This document shows, one piece after another, positions 9,722 to 16,713 of a stretch of DNA of 64,000 bases (positions within the stretch are counted from its first letter, which is position 1; every line of letters starts with the position of its first letter). The notes under the pieces were generated by a model that made no database searches, was not told where the DNA came from, and saw only the letters and a program-made list of their open reading frames with translations. The stretch is from Polyangia bacterium (lineage in GTDB: Bacteria; Myxococcota_A; Polyangia; Nannocystales; Nannocystaceae): the NCBI GenBank assembly GCA_030424595.1, contig JAUHWG010000004.1, positions 248,001 to 312,000 of the forward strand. The letters are read 5' to 3'. The translations under genes were made by a program, and so were the position numbers.

Positions 9722-10073
9722 CAACTCACCTCTTCCCAAACTTGTAGGGGGGATCCACCCCCCATGAGGTGATCAAGTTACGGGGAAGTCCACGATCTGA
9801 CCAGGACGATCTTCTGTTCTATAAGCGCTCACCGGCCTTTGAGGACAGAATGAGTGTTGACATGCTCGGGGGGTAATGGACCCCGAGGAACTCATTTTGA
9901 GCTGCACTTGAGGACATGTCCATCGGCGCGCGGATCTGTCTGAGCGGGCTGGCCGGTCTGTCGATCTTCCGCCCCCACGTGACCAGGGGGATCAACCTGC
10001 GCGGCGGAGGATGACCCCTTTCGCCCCTCCGTCAGCGAGCGGCCCGCGGCGAGCGGCTCGTCTGCTCTCGCTG
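9722..10073. other. 352-base non-coding region with nested inverted repeats
   Basis: This stretch is richer in A+T than its surroundings. It holds a G6-ATCCA-C6 hairpin near 9750 (in the 5' leader of the 7814-9721 gene), TTATAG near 9820 on the minus strand as a candidate -10, the nested hairpin listed separately at 9849-9896, and two direct copies of TTGAGGACA (about 9839 and 9908). No reading frame is convincing. Confidence 0.6.
9849..9896. promoter_or_regulatory. Nested hairpin, possible structured leader or terminator
   Basis: The outer arms AATGAGT (9849-9855) and ACTCATT (9890-9896) are perfectly complementary. The inner arms CTCGGGG (9865-9871) and CCCCGAG (9881-9887) also pair perfectly around a nine-base loop. 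A short T run follows on the plus strand. No plus-strand gene ends upstream, so a terminator role is not obvious. Confidence 0.45.
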
Positions 10074-11087
10074 CTAGCTCGGGAGGGCTTCGGGGCGCTC
10101 GGTCCCGTCACCGCCGCCGTAGCGGTGGAGGAGCCAGGCGAGCGCGAGTCCGCCGACGACCTCGCCGAACCAGAGCGTGCATATACGAATGAGGAGCGTC
10201 GACGCGACCGCGATCGCCTGGGTGACGCCGGTCGCGAGTCGGGCGACGAGGACCGCGAGTGAGCCCTCGGTCGCGCCGAGGCCCCCGGGCAAGAAGGAGA
10301 GCGCGCCGATGATCGTCGTCGTCGACCAGAGAAAGACCGCGAGCGAGAGGGACGCGTCAGCGCCCGCGAAGCCGCGGAGGACCAGCCAGTAGCCGACGCA
10401 TTCGAGCCCCCAGCCGACGATGCTCAGGAGCGAGAGGAGAACGAGCGCTCGGAGCTGGAGAACTCTCGCGGAGGCGTCGACCAGCGCCTCAGCCTTGGCG
10501 GCGAGGCGGTCGACGCCGGGGATGCGGGCGAGGAGGCGGAGGAGGCCGTGGCAGAGGCGAGGGCTGCCCAGGACGATGACCCCGGCGACCACCAGCAGGA
10601 GGGTGATGAGGATGACCGGGAGGTAGTCCTGAAACTCCTCGAACTCGGCGATTCCGACCAGGCTCAGGACGACGAGCGCGATCAGATCGGTGAGCCGGTC
10701 GGCGACGACGATCGGCGCGGTGCGGCTGAAGTCGACGCCATCGCTCTGCTTGAGCAGGAGCGAGCGGAGCACCTCGCCGACCTTGCCGGGCGTCACGGAC
10801 ATCGACAGCCCGGCCAGGTAGATCAGGAGCGAGCGGCCGAGGGTGAGCCCTGGGGCGTTGCCGGGGCCCGGCTCACGGATCCCGAGCCAGCCGAGGCAGA
10901 GCTCCCACTTCCAGAACCGGAGGAGGTAGTTGAGGCTCGAGAGGAGGAGCGCGAGGCCGACCGCCGACCAGCGAAAGTCGGCGAGCGCCGCCGCGGTCGC
11001 GTTGACGTCGACGTAGAGGACCGCCGCCAGGTAGATGAGCGCGCCGATGACGACCCCGAGGAGGGCGCGGCGGAGGAGCCGGTTCAT
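10074..11087 (-). CDS. YbhN/UPF0104 (lysylphosphatidylglycerol synthase TM region-like) membrane protein
   Basis: The start is placed at the ATG of MNRLLRRALL (11087), giving 337 residues; the longer frame upstream would overlap the divergent hydrolase gene. About eight hydrophobic segments are visible, including LLGVVIGALIYLAAVLYV, LLIYLAGLSMSV and ALVVLSLVGIAEF. The family hallmarks LRFWKWELCL and the conserved loop SVTPGKVGEVLRSLLL are present; this P-G-K-x-G-E motif is diagnostic of the flippase-like membrane domain of MprF and of stand-alone UPF0104 proteins. No C-terminal synthase domain is present. The likely role is in envelope lipid handling; the substrate is unknown. Confidence 0.8.
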   Translation of the reverse strand: MNRLLRRALLGVVIGALIYLAAVLYVDVNATAAALADFRWSAVGLALLLSSLNYLLRFWKWELCLGWLGIREPGPGNAPGLTLGRSLLIYLAGLSMSVTPGKVGEVLRSLLLKQSDGVDFSRTAPIVVADRLTDLIALVVLSLVGIAEFEEFQDYLPVILITLLLVVAGVIVLGSPRLCHGLLRLLARIPGVDRLAAKAEALVDASARVLQLRALVLLSLLSIVGWGLECVGYWLVLRGFAGADASLSLAVFLWSTTTIIGALSFLPGGLGATEGSLAVLVARLATGVTQAIAVASTLLIRICTLWFGEVVGGLALAWLLHRYGGGDGTERPEALPS

Positions 11088-11208
11088 CGTCGGCGGCCTC
11101 CGGCGGGCGTGGGGCGAGGGTCTGCCATGCGGCGGCGGAGCATACCGCCGTCCTCCGAGCGCGGCGAGCTGGTTGCCTTTTTCCCGGGTCTTGGCGACTG
11201 TAGCGGCG

Positions 11209-12081
11209 ATGGAGAGCGCGTCTTCGCAGCACATGGAGCACATCTGGGTCGCCAGGCTCCGCGATCGCCAGGGGCGGTCATGGTCGGTTCGGACGACGAC
11301 AGGGGGGGATGCCCCTGGCCCCGACGCGCTGGTCGAGGCGATCCCCGATCCCTTCGCGGATCCCGCAGGCGACCCCTGGGAGCTCGCCCGTAGCGCGACG
11401 CGCCTCGCCGAGGGCTACTGTGGCCGTCTCGACGGGGCCGAGCTCGAGGTCCCGCTGCGGCCGTCGAAGGTGCTCGGGGTCGGCCGCAATTATCGCGCTC
11501 ACGCGGCGGAGCTGGGCAACGAGGTGCCCAGCTCACCGCTCCTCTTCTTCAAGCCGCCGAGCTGTCTGGTCCCGTCGGGGGCGAGCGTCGAGCTGCCGCG
11601 GGGCTATGAGCGGATCGATCTCGAGGGGGAGCTCGTCGTCGTCATCGGCCGGCGGGCGCGGAGGGTCGCGGCCGCCGACGCATGGCAGCATATCGCCGGC
11701 TATGCCCTCGGCAACGACATCTCCTGTCGCGATCTCCAGCGCACAGACAAGCAGTGGACCCGGGCGAAGGGGTTTGACGGCTTCGGGCCGATGAGCGCGT
11801 TCATCCGCATGACGCCGCCGGGCTGGGAGCTGGACGCCGCGGGCTGTCGCGTGCGCTCGTTCCTCGACGACGCGCCGTGCCAGGACGCTTCGGTAGGTGC
11901 GATGATCTTCCCGATACCCGAGCTCATCGCCGTGATCTCGGCGTGCATGACCCTGAACCCGGGGGACCTGATCTTCACCGGTACGCCGGAGGGGGTGGCC
12001 CCGATCGCGCCTGGCCAAGTGGTCAGGATCGCCGCCGCCGGCAGCCTCGCCCTGGCGCCGGTGCTCACCCCCCTGACCTGA
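11209..12081 (+). CDS. Fumarylacetoacetate hydrolase (FAH) family protein
   Basis: A 290-residue protein (ATG at 11209; a second ATG at 11233 is possible). The FAH catalytic domain begins near VLGVGRNYRAHAAELG. It contains the metal-ligand region DLEGELVVVIG, the conserved GYALGNDISCRDLQ, FDGFGPM and the C-terminal GDLIFTGTPEGV. Members hydrolyse or decarboxylate beta-diketo acids, often acylpyruvates, using Mg/Mn. The N-terminal about 80 residues are the usual variable lid. It is followed after 21 bases by the truncated haemoglobin gene, probably as an operon. The exact substrate cannot be read from the sequence. Confidence 0.85.
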   Translation: MESASSQHMEHIWVARLRDRQGRSWSVRTTTGGDAPGPDALVEAIPDPFADPAGDPWELARSATRLAEGYCGRLDGAELEVPLRPSKVLGVGRNYRAHAAELGNEVPSSPLLFFKPPSCLVPSGASVELPRGYERIDLEGELVVVIGRRARRVAAADAWQHIAGYALGNDISCRDLQRTDKQWTRAKGFDGFGPMSAFIRMTPPGWELDAAGCRVRSFLDDAPCQDASVGAMIFPIPELIAVISACMTLNPGDLIFTGTPEGVAPIAPGQVVRIAAAGSLALAPVLTPLT

Positions 12082-12102
12082 TCGCCGCAGAGGTTGGAGC
12101 CG

Positions 12103-12495
12103 ATGACCGACGGAGTCCTGATCCCCTACGAGGCCATAGGCGGCGCCGAGGCGACCCAGCGCCTCTGTGATCGCTTCTATGACCTTATGGACAGCTTGCC
12201 TGAGGCCGCCGAGGTGCGAGCGCTGCACCCTCCGGATCTGACGGGGTCCCGCGACAAGTTCGCCGACTTCCTCTCAGGCTGGCTCGGCGGGCCCCAACGC
12301 TACGTCGAGAAGTACGGTCATCCGCGCCTGCGCATGCGCCACATTCGCTTCCCGATCGGCGATCAGGTCCGCGACCAGTGGATGCTCTGCATGCGCCTGG
12401 CGCTGGCGGAGGTGGTCGAGGATGTCGTCCTCCGGGACGCCTTGGAGCGGGCCTTCTCTGGGGTCGCCGACCACATGCGAAACCAGCCTCGCTAG
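12103..12495 (+). CDS. Group II truncated haemoglobin
   Basis: A 130-residue globin starting at the ATG behind AGAGG. The proximal histidine lies in RMRHIRFPI, the GG turn in LSGWLGGPQRY, and YGHPRLR is also present. The conserved Trp follows in RDQWMLCMRLAL, the Trp-G8 signature of group II (trHbO). It is a soluble haem protein for oxygen or NO chemistry. It is the second gene of a probable two-gene unit with the FAH hydrolase. Its start is 21 bases behind the hydrolase stop. Confidence 0.88.
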   Translation: MTDGVLIPYEAIGGAEATQRLCDRFYDLMDSLPEAAEVRALHPPDLTGSRDKFADFLSGWLGGPQRYVEKYGHPRLRMRHIRFPIGDQVRDQWMLCMRLALAEVVEDVVLRDALERAFSGVADHMRNQPR

Positions 12496-12496
12496 G

Positions 12497-12526
12497 CCCC
12501 CGCTAGGCCGGCAACACGCGCGGGGG
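12497..12526. terminator. Candidate bidirectional terminator hairpin
   Basis: CCCCCGC (12497-12503) and GCGGGGG (12520-12526) form a perfect seven-base stem. They sit between the convergent haemoglobin and sigma-factor genes. No U tract follows on either strand. Confidence 0.4.
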
Positions 12527-12549
12527 AGGGCGGCGCCCTCAGGCGGAGA

Positions 12550-13311
12550 TCAGGCGGTGATCAGGGCGACCAGCTCGGCCGACTTCGCCTCGGAGAGGGC
12601 GACCCGCGGCATTCCGCGGTAGAGGCTCGCCATGTCGCGCCTGGGGGGGTCGGCGTCGTGGGCGGCCTTCGGCGTGTCGAGGTCGTGCGGCGGCGCGGTG
12701 ACGAACTTGGCGTCGAGGGCGATGCCGAGGCGGCCCTCACAGTTGCAGGGGTTTTGCTGATCGACGTGGAAGCAGCGCGGCGTCAGGTAGTCCTCGATCC
12801 GCTTGCGGGCGCGGGTGAGGCGGACGCGGTAGGCGCTCTCCTTGATCTCGAGGAGGTCGGCGGCGTCCGCCGGACCGTAGCCGAGGATGTCGGTCAGCAG
12901 GAACGAGAGGCGGACGCTCGGCGGCAGGCAGCCCATCACGGCGGTCAGGCAGGTCCGCTTGAGCTCCCAGAGGAGCACGTGGATGCGGCTCGGGTCGCCG
13001 TCGATGCCCGGCGCGTGGATGTCGATCGGGCGGGTGATGTCGCTGCGGAGAACGTTGTCGAGGATCTGGAAGGTCTGCTCCGCGCGGCGCCCGAGCTCCT
13101 TCTCCAGGCTGCGCGCGACGAAGCCGAGGATGGCGTCGGCCGGGACCGGCGCCTCGAGGATCTCGGCGGCGTGGTCGTTGGCCTTTGTGCTCACATGACT
13201 GAGGAAGCGGTAGGCATCCTCGCGGGCGCCACACATGTCGTAGACGAAGGCGTAGAGGCGGGGGAGCTCCGCGATGTAGAGCTGACGCAGGGTTGTCGGT
13301 CGAATCGCCAT
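12550..13311 (-). CDS. Sigma-70 family (ECF-like) RNA polymerase sigma factor with C-terminal Cys/His motif
   Basis: A 253-residue protein. The N-terminal half has the region-2 pattern (LRQLYIAELPRLYAFVYDM...). The region around LPPSVRLSFLLTDILGYGP and AADLLEIKESAYRVRLTRARKRIEDYL is the region-4 helix-turn-helix that contacts the -35 box. After it comes CFHVDQQNPCNCEGRL, a C-x-H-x7-C-x-C arrangement that could bind metal; similar tails occur on some ECF sigma factors that act as self-contained redox or metal sensors. No adjacent anti-sigma gene is visible. The target promoters are unknown. Confidence 0.8.
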   Translation of the reverse strand: MAIRPTTLRQLYIAELPRLYAFVYDMCGAREDAYRFLSHVSTKANDHAAEILEAPVPADAILGFVARSLEKELGRRAEQTFQILDNVLRSDITRPIDIHAPGIDGDPSRIHVLLWELKRTCLTAVMGCLPPSVRLSFLLTDILGYGPADAADLLEIKESAYRVRLTRARKRIEDYLTPRCFHVDQQNPCNCEGRLGIALDAKFVTAPPHDLDTPKAAHDADPPRRDMASLYRGMPRVALSEAKSAELVALITA

Positions 13312-13556
13312 CGGAAAATCGAGCCATGAGTAGCATCAACGCGGACGTTTGTCCGCTCTCTGTCGGCTTTTTCCGGCTCTAGGAGCGGTTCACGGGTGTC
13401 GGGGCTGTAGCATTGGTGACCGAGTTTTCGCGGCGCCTCTTTGTACAGGCAAAGACGTGAGGTGTATTCCTCGGATTTCTGTCGTTCTCGGGCCTCTTGG
13501 CGCCTCGCGCGGGGTCCCGTGGACAGGCTCAGGGAGAGCGTGCTAGTGGCGGATTG

Positions 13557-14567
13557 ATGGTTCGATCGACGAGCTCTTTCCGCCGGTGTGTCGGCGTCCT
13601 TGTCGGCGTTTCTGTCGTTGGGATGCTCGGCGGGTGCGGGGGGCCGGGAGAGGAGACCGAGGGCGACGGGACGATCGGCCTCACGATCGGCGTGAGCGCC
13701 TCCGCGAGCGCCTCCGAGAGCGCCTCCGAGAGCGAGGGCGCGACAGGCTCCACAGACTCGACCGACGGGGGCAGCACCGGCATTGGCGGCGATCCGGAGT
13801 GTCCCTTTAGCGATCCCGGCGGCGACGAGGACGGCGACGGTGTCGTCAATGACGCGGACATCTGCCCCTGCGAGGAGGACGCCGCGCAGCGCGACTTTGA
13901 CGCGGACGGTCGCGGGGACGTCTGCGACAACGCCCTGCTCTACGCGGTCACCGAGGGCGAGGCGCCGGCGAACCTCCTGAAGACCCTGGTCATCGCCTCG
14001 ACGACGGTCGAGGTGCTCGGCCAGACGGTCGAGGCCGCCTGCGAGTTCGAGATCCCGATGCTGGCGATCGGCGGCGAGGTGCTCGTCCGGCTCGGAGCGA
14101 GCGATCGCGCCGGTCTCTGGCTCGCTCGGCTCGACTTCGCGGACACCGGCGTGCGCGAGTGCAACATCGCCGCCTTGGGCGTCGAGATCGTCCACCTCAA
14201 GGTCGAGCTCACGGACCTTACGATCGAGGGCACCGAGCCCTACGCGGTCGGCTTCCCCTTCAGCCCCGGAGATCACGCGGCGGGGCTCCTCGAGGGGGAG
14301 ATCGACGGGCCGCAGCCGATCGCGATCTACGGCAACTTTGTCGTCTTGGAGTCGGACAACGAGAGCCTCTCCGCGCCGGGCACGACCGAGCTCTCCGGGA
14401 TCCCGGGTGACTTCGCCCGCGGAGCGGTCACGGTGAGCGAGTCCGGCGAGCGCTTCGCGACCGACTGGTCCGACCCCGACTTCGTCGTCTTTGACCAGGT
14501 CGTCTCGGAGTCGGGCGTTCGCGTCCAGCTGGTCGGGATGGACGGTCTGCTCAAGCTCCGGCGCTAG
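13557..14567 (+). CDS. Lipoprotein with thrombospondin type-3-like calcium loops
   Basis: The ATG at 13557 gives 336 residues with signal peptide VGVLVGVSVVGMLGGC. A Ser/Ala/Glu linker (SASASASESASES) comes next. Two aspartate-rich calcium-binding repeats of thrombospondin type-3 style follow: DEDGDGVVNDADICPC and DFDADGRGDVCDN. The remaining about 210 residues are beta-rich with no recognised domain (VHLKVELTDLTIEG, QVVSESGVRVQLVG). It was probably transcribed from a promoter overlapping 13520-13549 (TGGACA, 18 bases, TAGTGG), seven bases before the start. The function is unknown; surface location is likely. Confidence 0.7.
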   Translation: MVRSTSSFRRCVGVLVGVSVVGMLGGCGGPGEETEGDGTIGLTIGVSASASASESASESEGATGSTDSTDGGSTGIGGDPECPFSDPGGDEDGDGVVNDADICPCEEDAAQRDFDADGRGDVCDNALLYAVTEGEAPANLLKTLVIASTTVEVLGQTVEAACEFEIPMLAIGGEVLVRLGASDRAGLWLARLDFADTGVRECNIAALGVEIVHLKVELTDLTIEGTEPYAVGFPFSPGDHAAGLLEGEIDGPQPIAIYGNFVVLESDNESLSAPGTTELSGIPGDFARGAVTVSESGERFATDWSDPDFVVFDQVVSESGVRVQLVGMDGLLKLRR

Positions 14568-14636
14568 CTTGCGATCCGCAGGAGACTGCACACCGGCGCT
14601 CCAGGATGGACCGCCACACCTCGACAAGGAGTCGAC

Positions 14637-15356
14637 ATGAAGAGGACACTGAGAAGCGTGAAGCTGTTGACCGTCATCGGCCTGAGCCTGGCCGCCTTCG
14701 CCTGCGATGATCCCGGGGACGGAGGCGGCGGCGGCGGCGGTGGCAACCCCAGCGACGGACCGACCGCGCAGGAGCTGCTCGAGCTGACCCAGACCTGCGA
14801 TCCGCTGCCGGGCGTCAGCAAGTTCAAGACCGACTACAACGTCTCGTCGACGATCCAGATCTGTCGCCTGAACGGCGCCATCTGGTGGCGCGCCGACGCC
14901 GACATCGACTGCGATGGGGGCAGCTCCGCGGAGTGCAAGAACGATCCCGACTACCAGTCGACGACCAGCGCCAAGGACTCGCAGGGGAACTTCGTCGACG
15001 CCTCCAAGGTGCCCTTCTTGGTGGTGCCGATGGCGGGCAACGGCTTTGACCCCAAGGCCTACGGGATCAAGACGGGCTGGTCGGCCTACGGCTCCGCGGG
15101 GGCGATGATCTACAACGGCAAGATCGTCTACGGTCCCTACGCCGACGCAGGCCCCGCCGGGATCATCGGCGAGCTCTCCCAGGCTGCGGCCGCGAAGCTG
15201 GGGATCCCGACGAGCCCGATCAGCGGCGGCGTCAGCTCCGGGGTGACGTACATCGTCTTCACCGGCAACAACACCTACGTCGATCCGATCGAGAGCGCGT
15301 CGATGGCCACCTCGCTCGGCAAGTCGCTCGCGAATACGCTCCTCGAGAACAACTGA
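14637..15356 (+). CDS. GH75-family chitosanase, lipoprotein form
   Basis: A 239-residue protein starting behind AAGGAG (spacer five). The signal peptide LTVIGLSLAAFAC carries a lipobox, then a poly-Gly linker. The domain matches fungal-type chitosanase GH75: WWRADADIDCDGG, VPFLVVP, GAMIYNGKIVYGP, and YADAGPAGIIGELS. In the family the acid/base pair is an Asp and a Glu in this last motif; both are here, nine residues apart. The enzyme endo-hydrolyses chitosan. Lipid anchoring would hold it at the cell surface; most GH75 enzymes are freely secreted. It would suit degradation of fungal walls or chitin-derived polymers. Confidence 0.85.
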   Translation: MKRTLRSVKLLTVIGLSLAAFACDDPGDGGGGGGGGNPSDGPTAQELLELTQTCDPLPGVSKFKTDYNVSSTIQICRLNGAIWWRADADIDCDGGSSAECKNDPDYQSTTSAKDSQGNFVDASKVPFLVVPMAGNGFDPKAYGIKTGWSAYGSAGAMIYNGKIVYGPYADAGPAGIIGELSQAAAAKLGIPTSPISGGVSSGVTYIVFTGNNTYVDPIESASMATSLGKSLANTLLENN

Positions 15357-15386
15357 GGCTCGGTGTTCGAGCGTCCTCATGACGCT

Positions 15387-15414
15387 TTGGCCCGCGGCGC
15401 CGCTCTCGTAGAGT
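15387..15414 (+). promoter_or_regulatory. Predicted leaderless promoter of the PD40 lipoprotein gene
   Basis: TTGGCC (15387-15392), 16-base spacer, TAGAGT (15409-15414), then six bases to the GTG at 15421. Transcription would begin at the start codon. Confidence 0.5.
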
Positions 15415-15420
15415 GGCGTC

Positions 15421-16569
15421 GTGACTTGTTGGACCTGTGTACGAGGGAGCCTCAGGATCTGCGGCCTTATGGCCCTCGGCCTCGCCGGCTGTGTGCTCGC
15501 AAGCCCGGACTTCGACCCGCCGACGGAGAGCGACGCCGCGACGGTCGGTGGCTCGGCCCCGGGGAGCGCCGGCGAGAGCGAGTCCGGGGGGATGACGACG
15601 ACCACCACCTCGGCGTCTGACTCGGGCTCGGGGACAGCGAGCGAGGGGAGCTCTGGGACGACGACGAGCTCGGGGACGACCACCGTCGAGCCGACGACAG
15701 GGACGACAGAAGAGCCGACCACCTCAGGGACGACGACCGAGGGAGACGCCGCCTGCGATCTCTCGCCGGGGGCCTGGAGCGTCGGCGAGGCGGTCGCGAT
15801 CGGCGAGCTCAACACCGAGCACACGGAGGCCGATCCGGTGCTCCTGAGCGACGGGCTCACCCTCCTGTTCAGCTCGAACAGGCCCGGGGGGCTAGGCTCT
15901 TTTGACTCCTACTACGCGGTCCGATCGGGCTTTGGCGAGCCCTTCGGCCCGCCTCTCAGCGTCGAGGCCGAGTACGGTTGGAATCACAGCTCCGGTGAGG
16001 CCAAGGCCGAGCTGACGGGGGACGGGCTCGAGGTCGTCTTCTCCAGCAGCTACTCAGGGGAGTACAAGCTCTGGCGCGGGCTTCGAGCCTCGGTCGACGA
16101 GCCCTTCCCCGGTTTTGCTCTCCTCGCCGCTCTCCAGAGGGATCCTGGGACGACGCTCGATCCTCACCTGAGCGCCGACGGTCTCCGGGTCTACTTCGCG
16201 CGGCAGATGGGCGGGCAATACGACATCTACGTGACGGCGCGGCCGCAGCTCGGGGTCGACTTTGGCGCCGCGACGCTGGTCGCGGGGGTCAACACGAACA
16301 TGTCCGAGGCGAACCCGAGCGTGAGCGATGACCAGCGGCTGATGATCTTCGCCCGTCGGGTCGGCGGCGAGCAGATCGATCTCTTCTCCGCCCACCGCCC
16401 GGACGCGAACGGGATCTTCGACCCGCCGCAGCCGCTGGCGGAGCTCAACACCGGCTTTGACGACGCCGAGCCCTACTTGGCCGAGGTCGACGGCAAGTGT
16501 GAGCTCTTCTTCGTCTCTGACCGCGTGGACGGTACGGGCTGGGACCTCTACCGGGCGCCCATTCTGTAG
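15421..16569 (+). CDS. Lipoprotein with WD40-like PD40/TolB-type propeller
   Basis: The GTG at 15421 gives 382 residues. The next in-frame ATG (15469) would leave only seven residues before the lipobox Cys in LGLAGC, so GTG is preferred. A Ser/Thr/Gly linker runs to about residue 115. The propeller blades follow the PD40 pattern, for example DPVLLSDGLTLLFSSNRPGG, DPHLSADGLRVYFAR, and NPSVSDDQRLMIFARR with (S/D)xDG and (Y/F)F(S/A)(S/R). TolB-like propellers bind proteins or peptidoglycan-associated partners. No catalytic domain is attached. It is convergent with the RCK channel gene. Confidence 0.75.
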   Translation: MTCWTCVRGSLRICGLMALGLAGCVLASPDFDPPTESDAATVGGSAPGSAGESESGGMTTTTTSASDSGSGTASEGSSGTTTSSGTTTVEPTTGTTEEPTTSGTTTEGDAACDLSPGAWSVGEAVAIGELNTEHTEADPVLLSDGLTLLFSSNRPGGLGSFDSYYAVRSGFGEPFGPPLSVEAEYGWNHSSGEAKAELTGDGLEVVFSSSYSGEYKLWRGLRASVDEPFPGFALLAALQRDPGTTLDPHLSADGLRVYFARQMGGQYDIYVTARPQLGVDFGAATLVAGVNTNMSEANPSVSDDQRLMIFARRVGGEQIDLFSAHRPDANGIFDPPQPLAELNTGFDDAEPYLAEVDGKCELFFVSDRVDGTGWDLYRAPIL

Positions 16570-16713
16570 GACGAGCGGGCTCGCTTGGCTCCGTGACCCT
16601 CGGCCTCGCGCGAGCGGTCCTTCAGGACATACGGCCACGAGCGCGTCGATCGCTTGGGGTGGTACGCCGTCGACGGTGGTCGCCGAGTGCAGGTGCATGC
16701 CGAAGGCCGAGAC

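Noticed and set aside
7796-9772. 658-codon plus-strand frame opposite the propeller lipoprotein
   Set aside because: Val/Asp/Gly/Arg low-complexity with no fold pattern. The minus frame has signal peptide, ribosome site and propeller motifs.
13191-15860. 889-codon minus-strand frame across three genes
   Set aside because: It crosses the ends of several plus-strand genes with clear signal peptides and stops, and reads as Arg/Asp/Val-rich nonsense.
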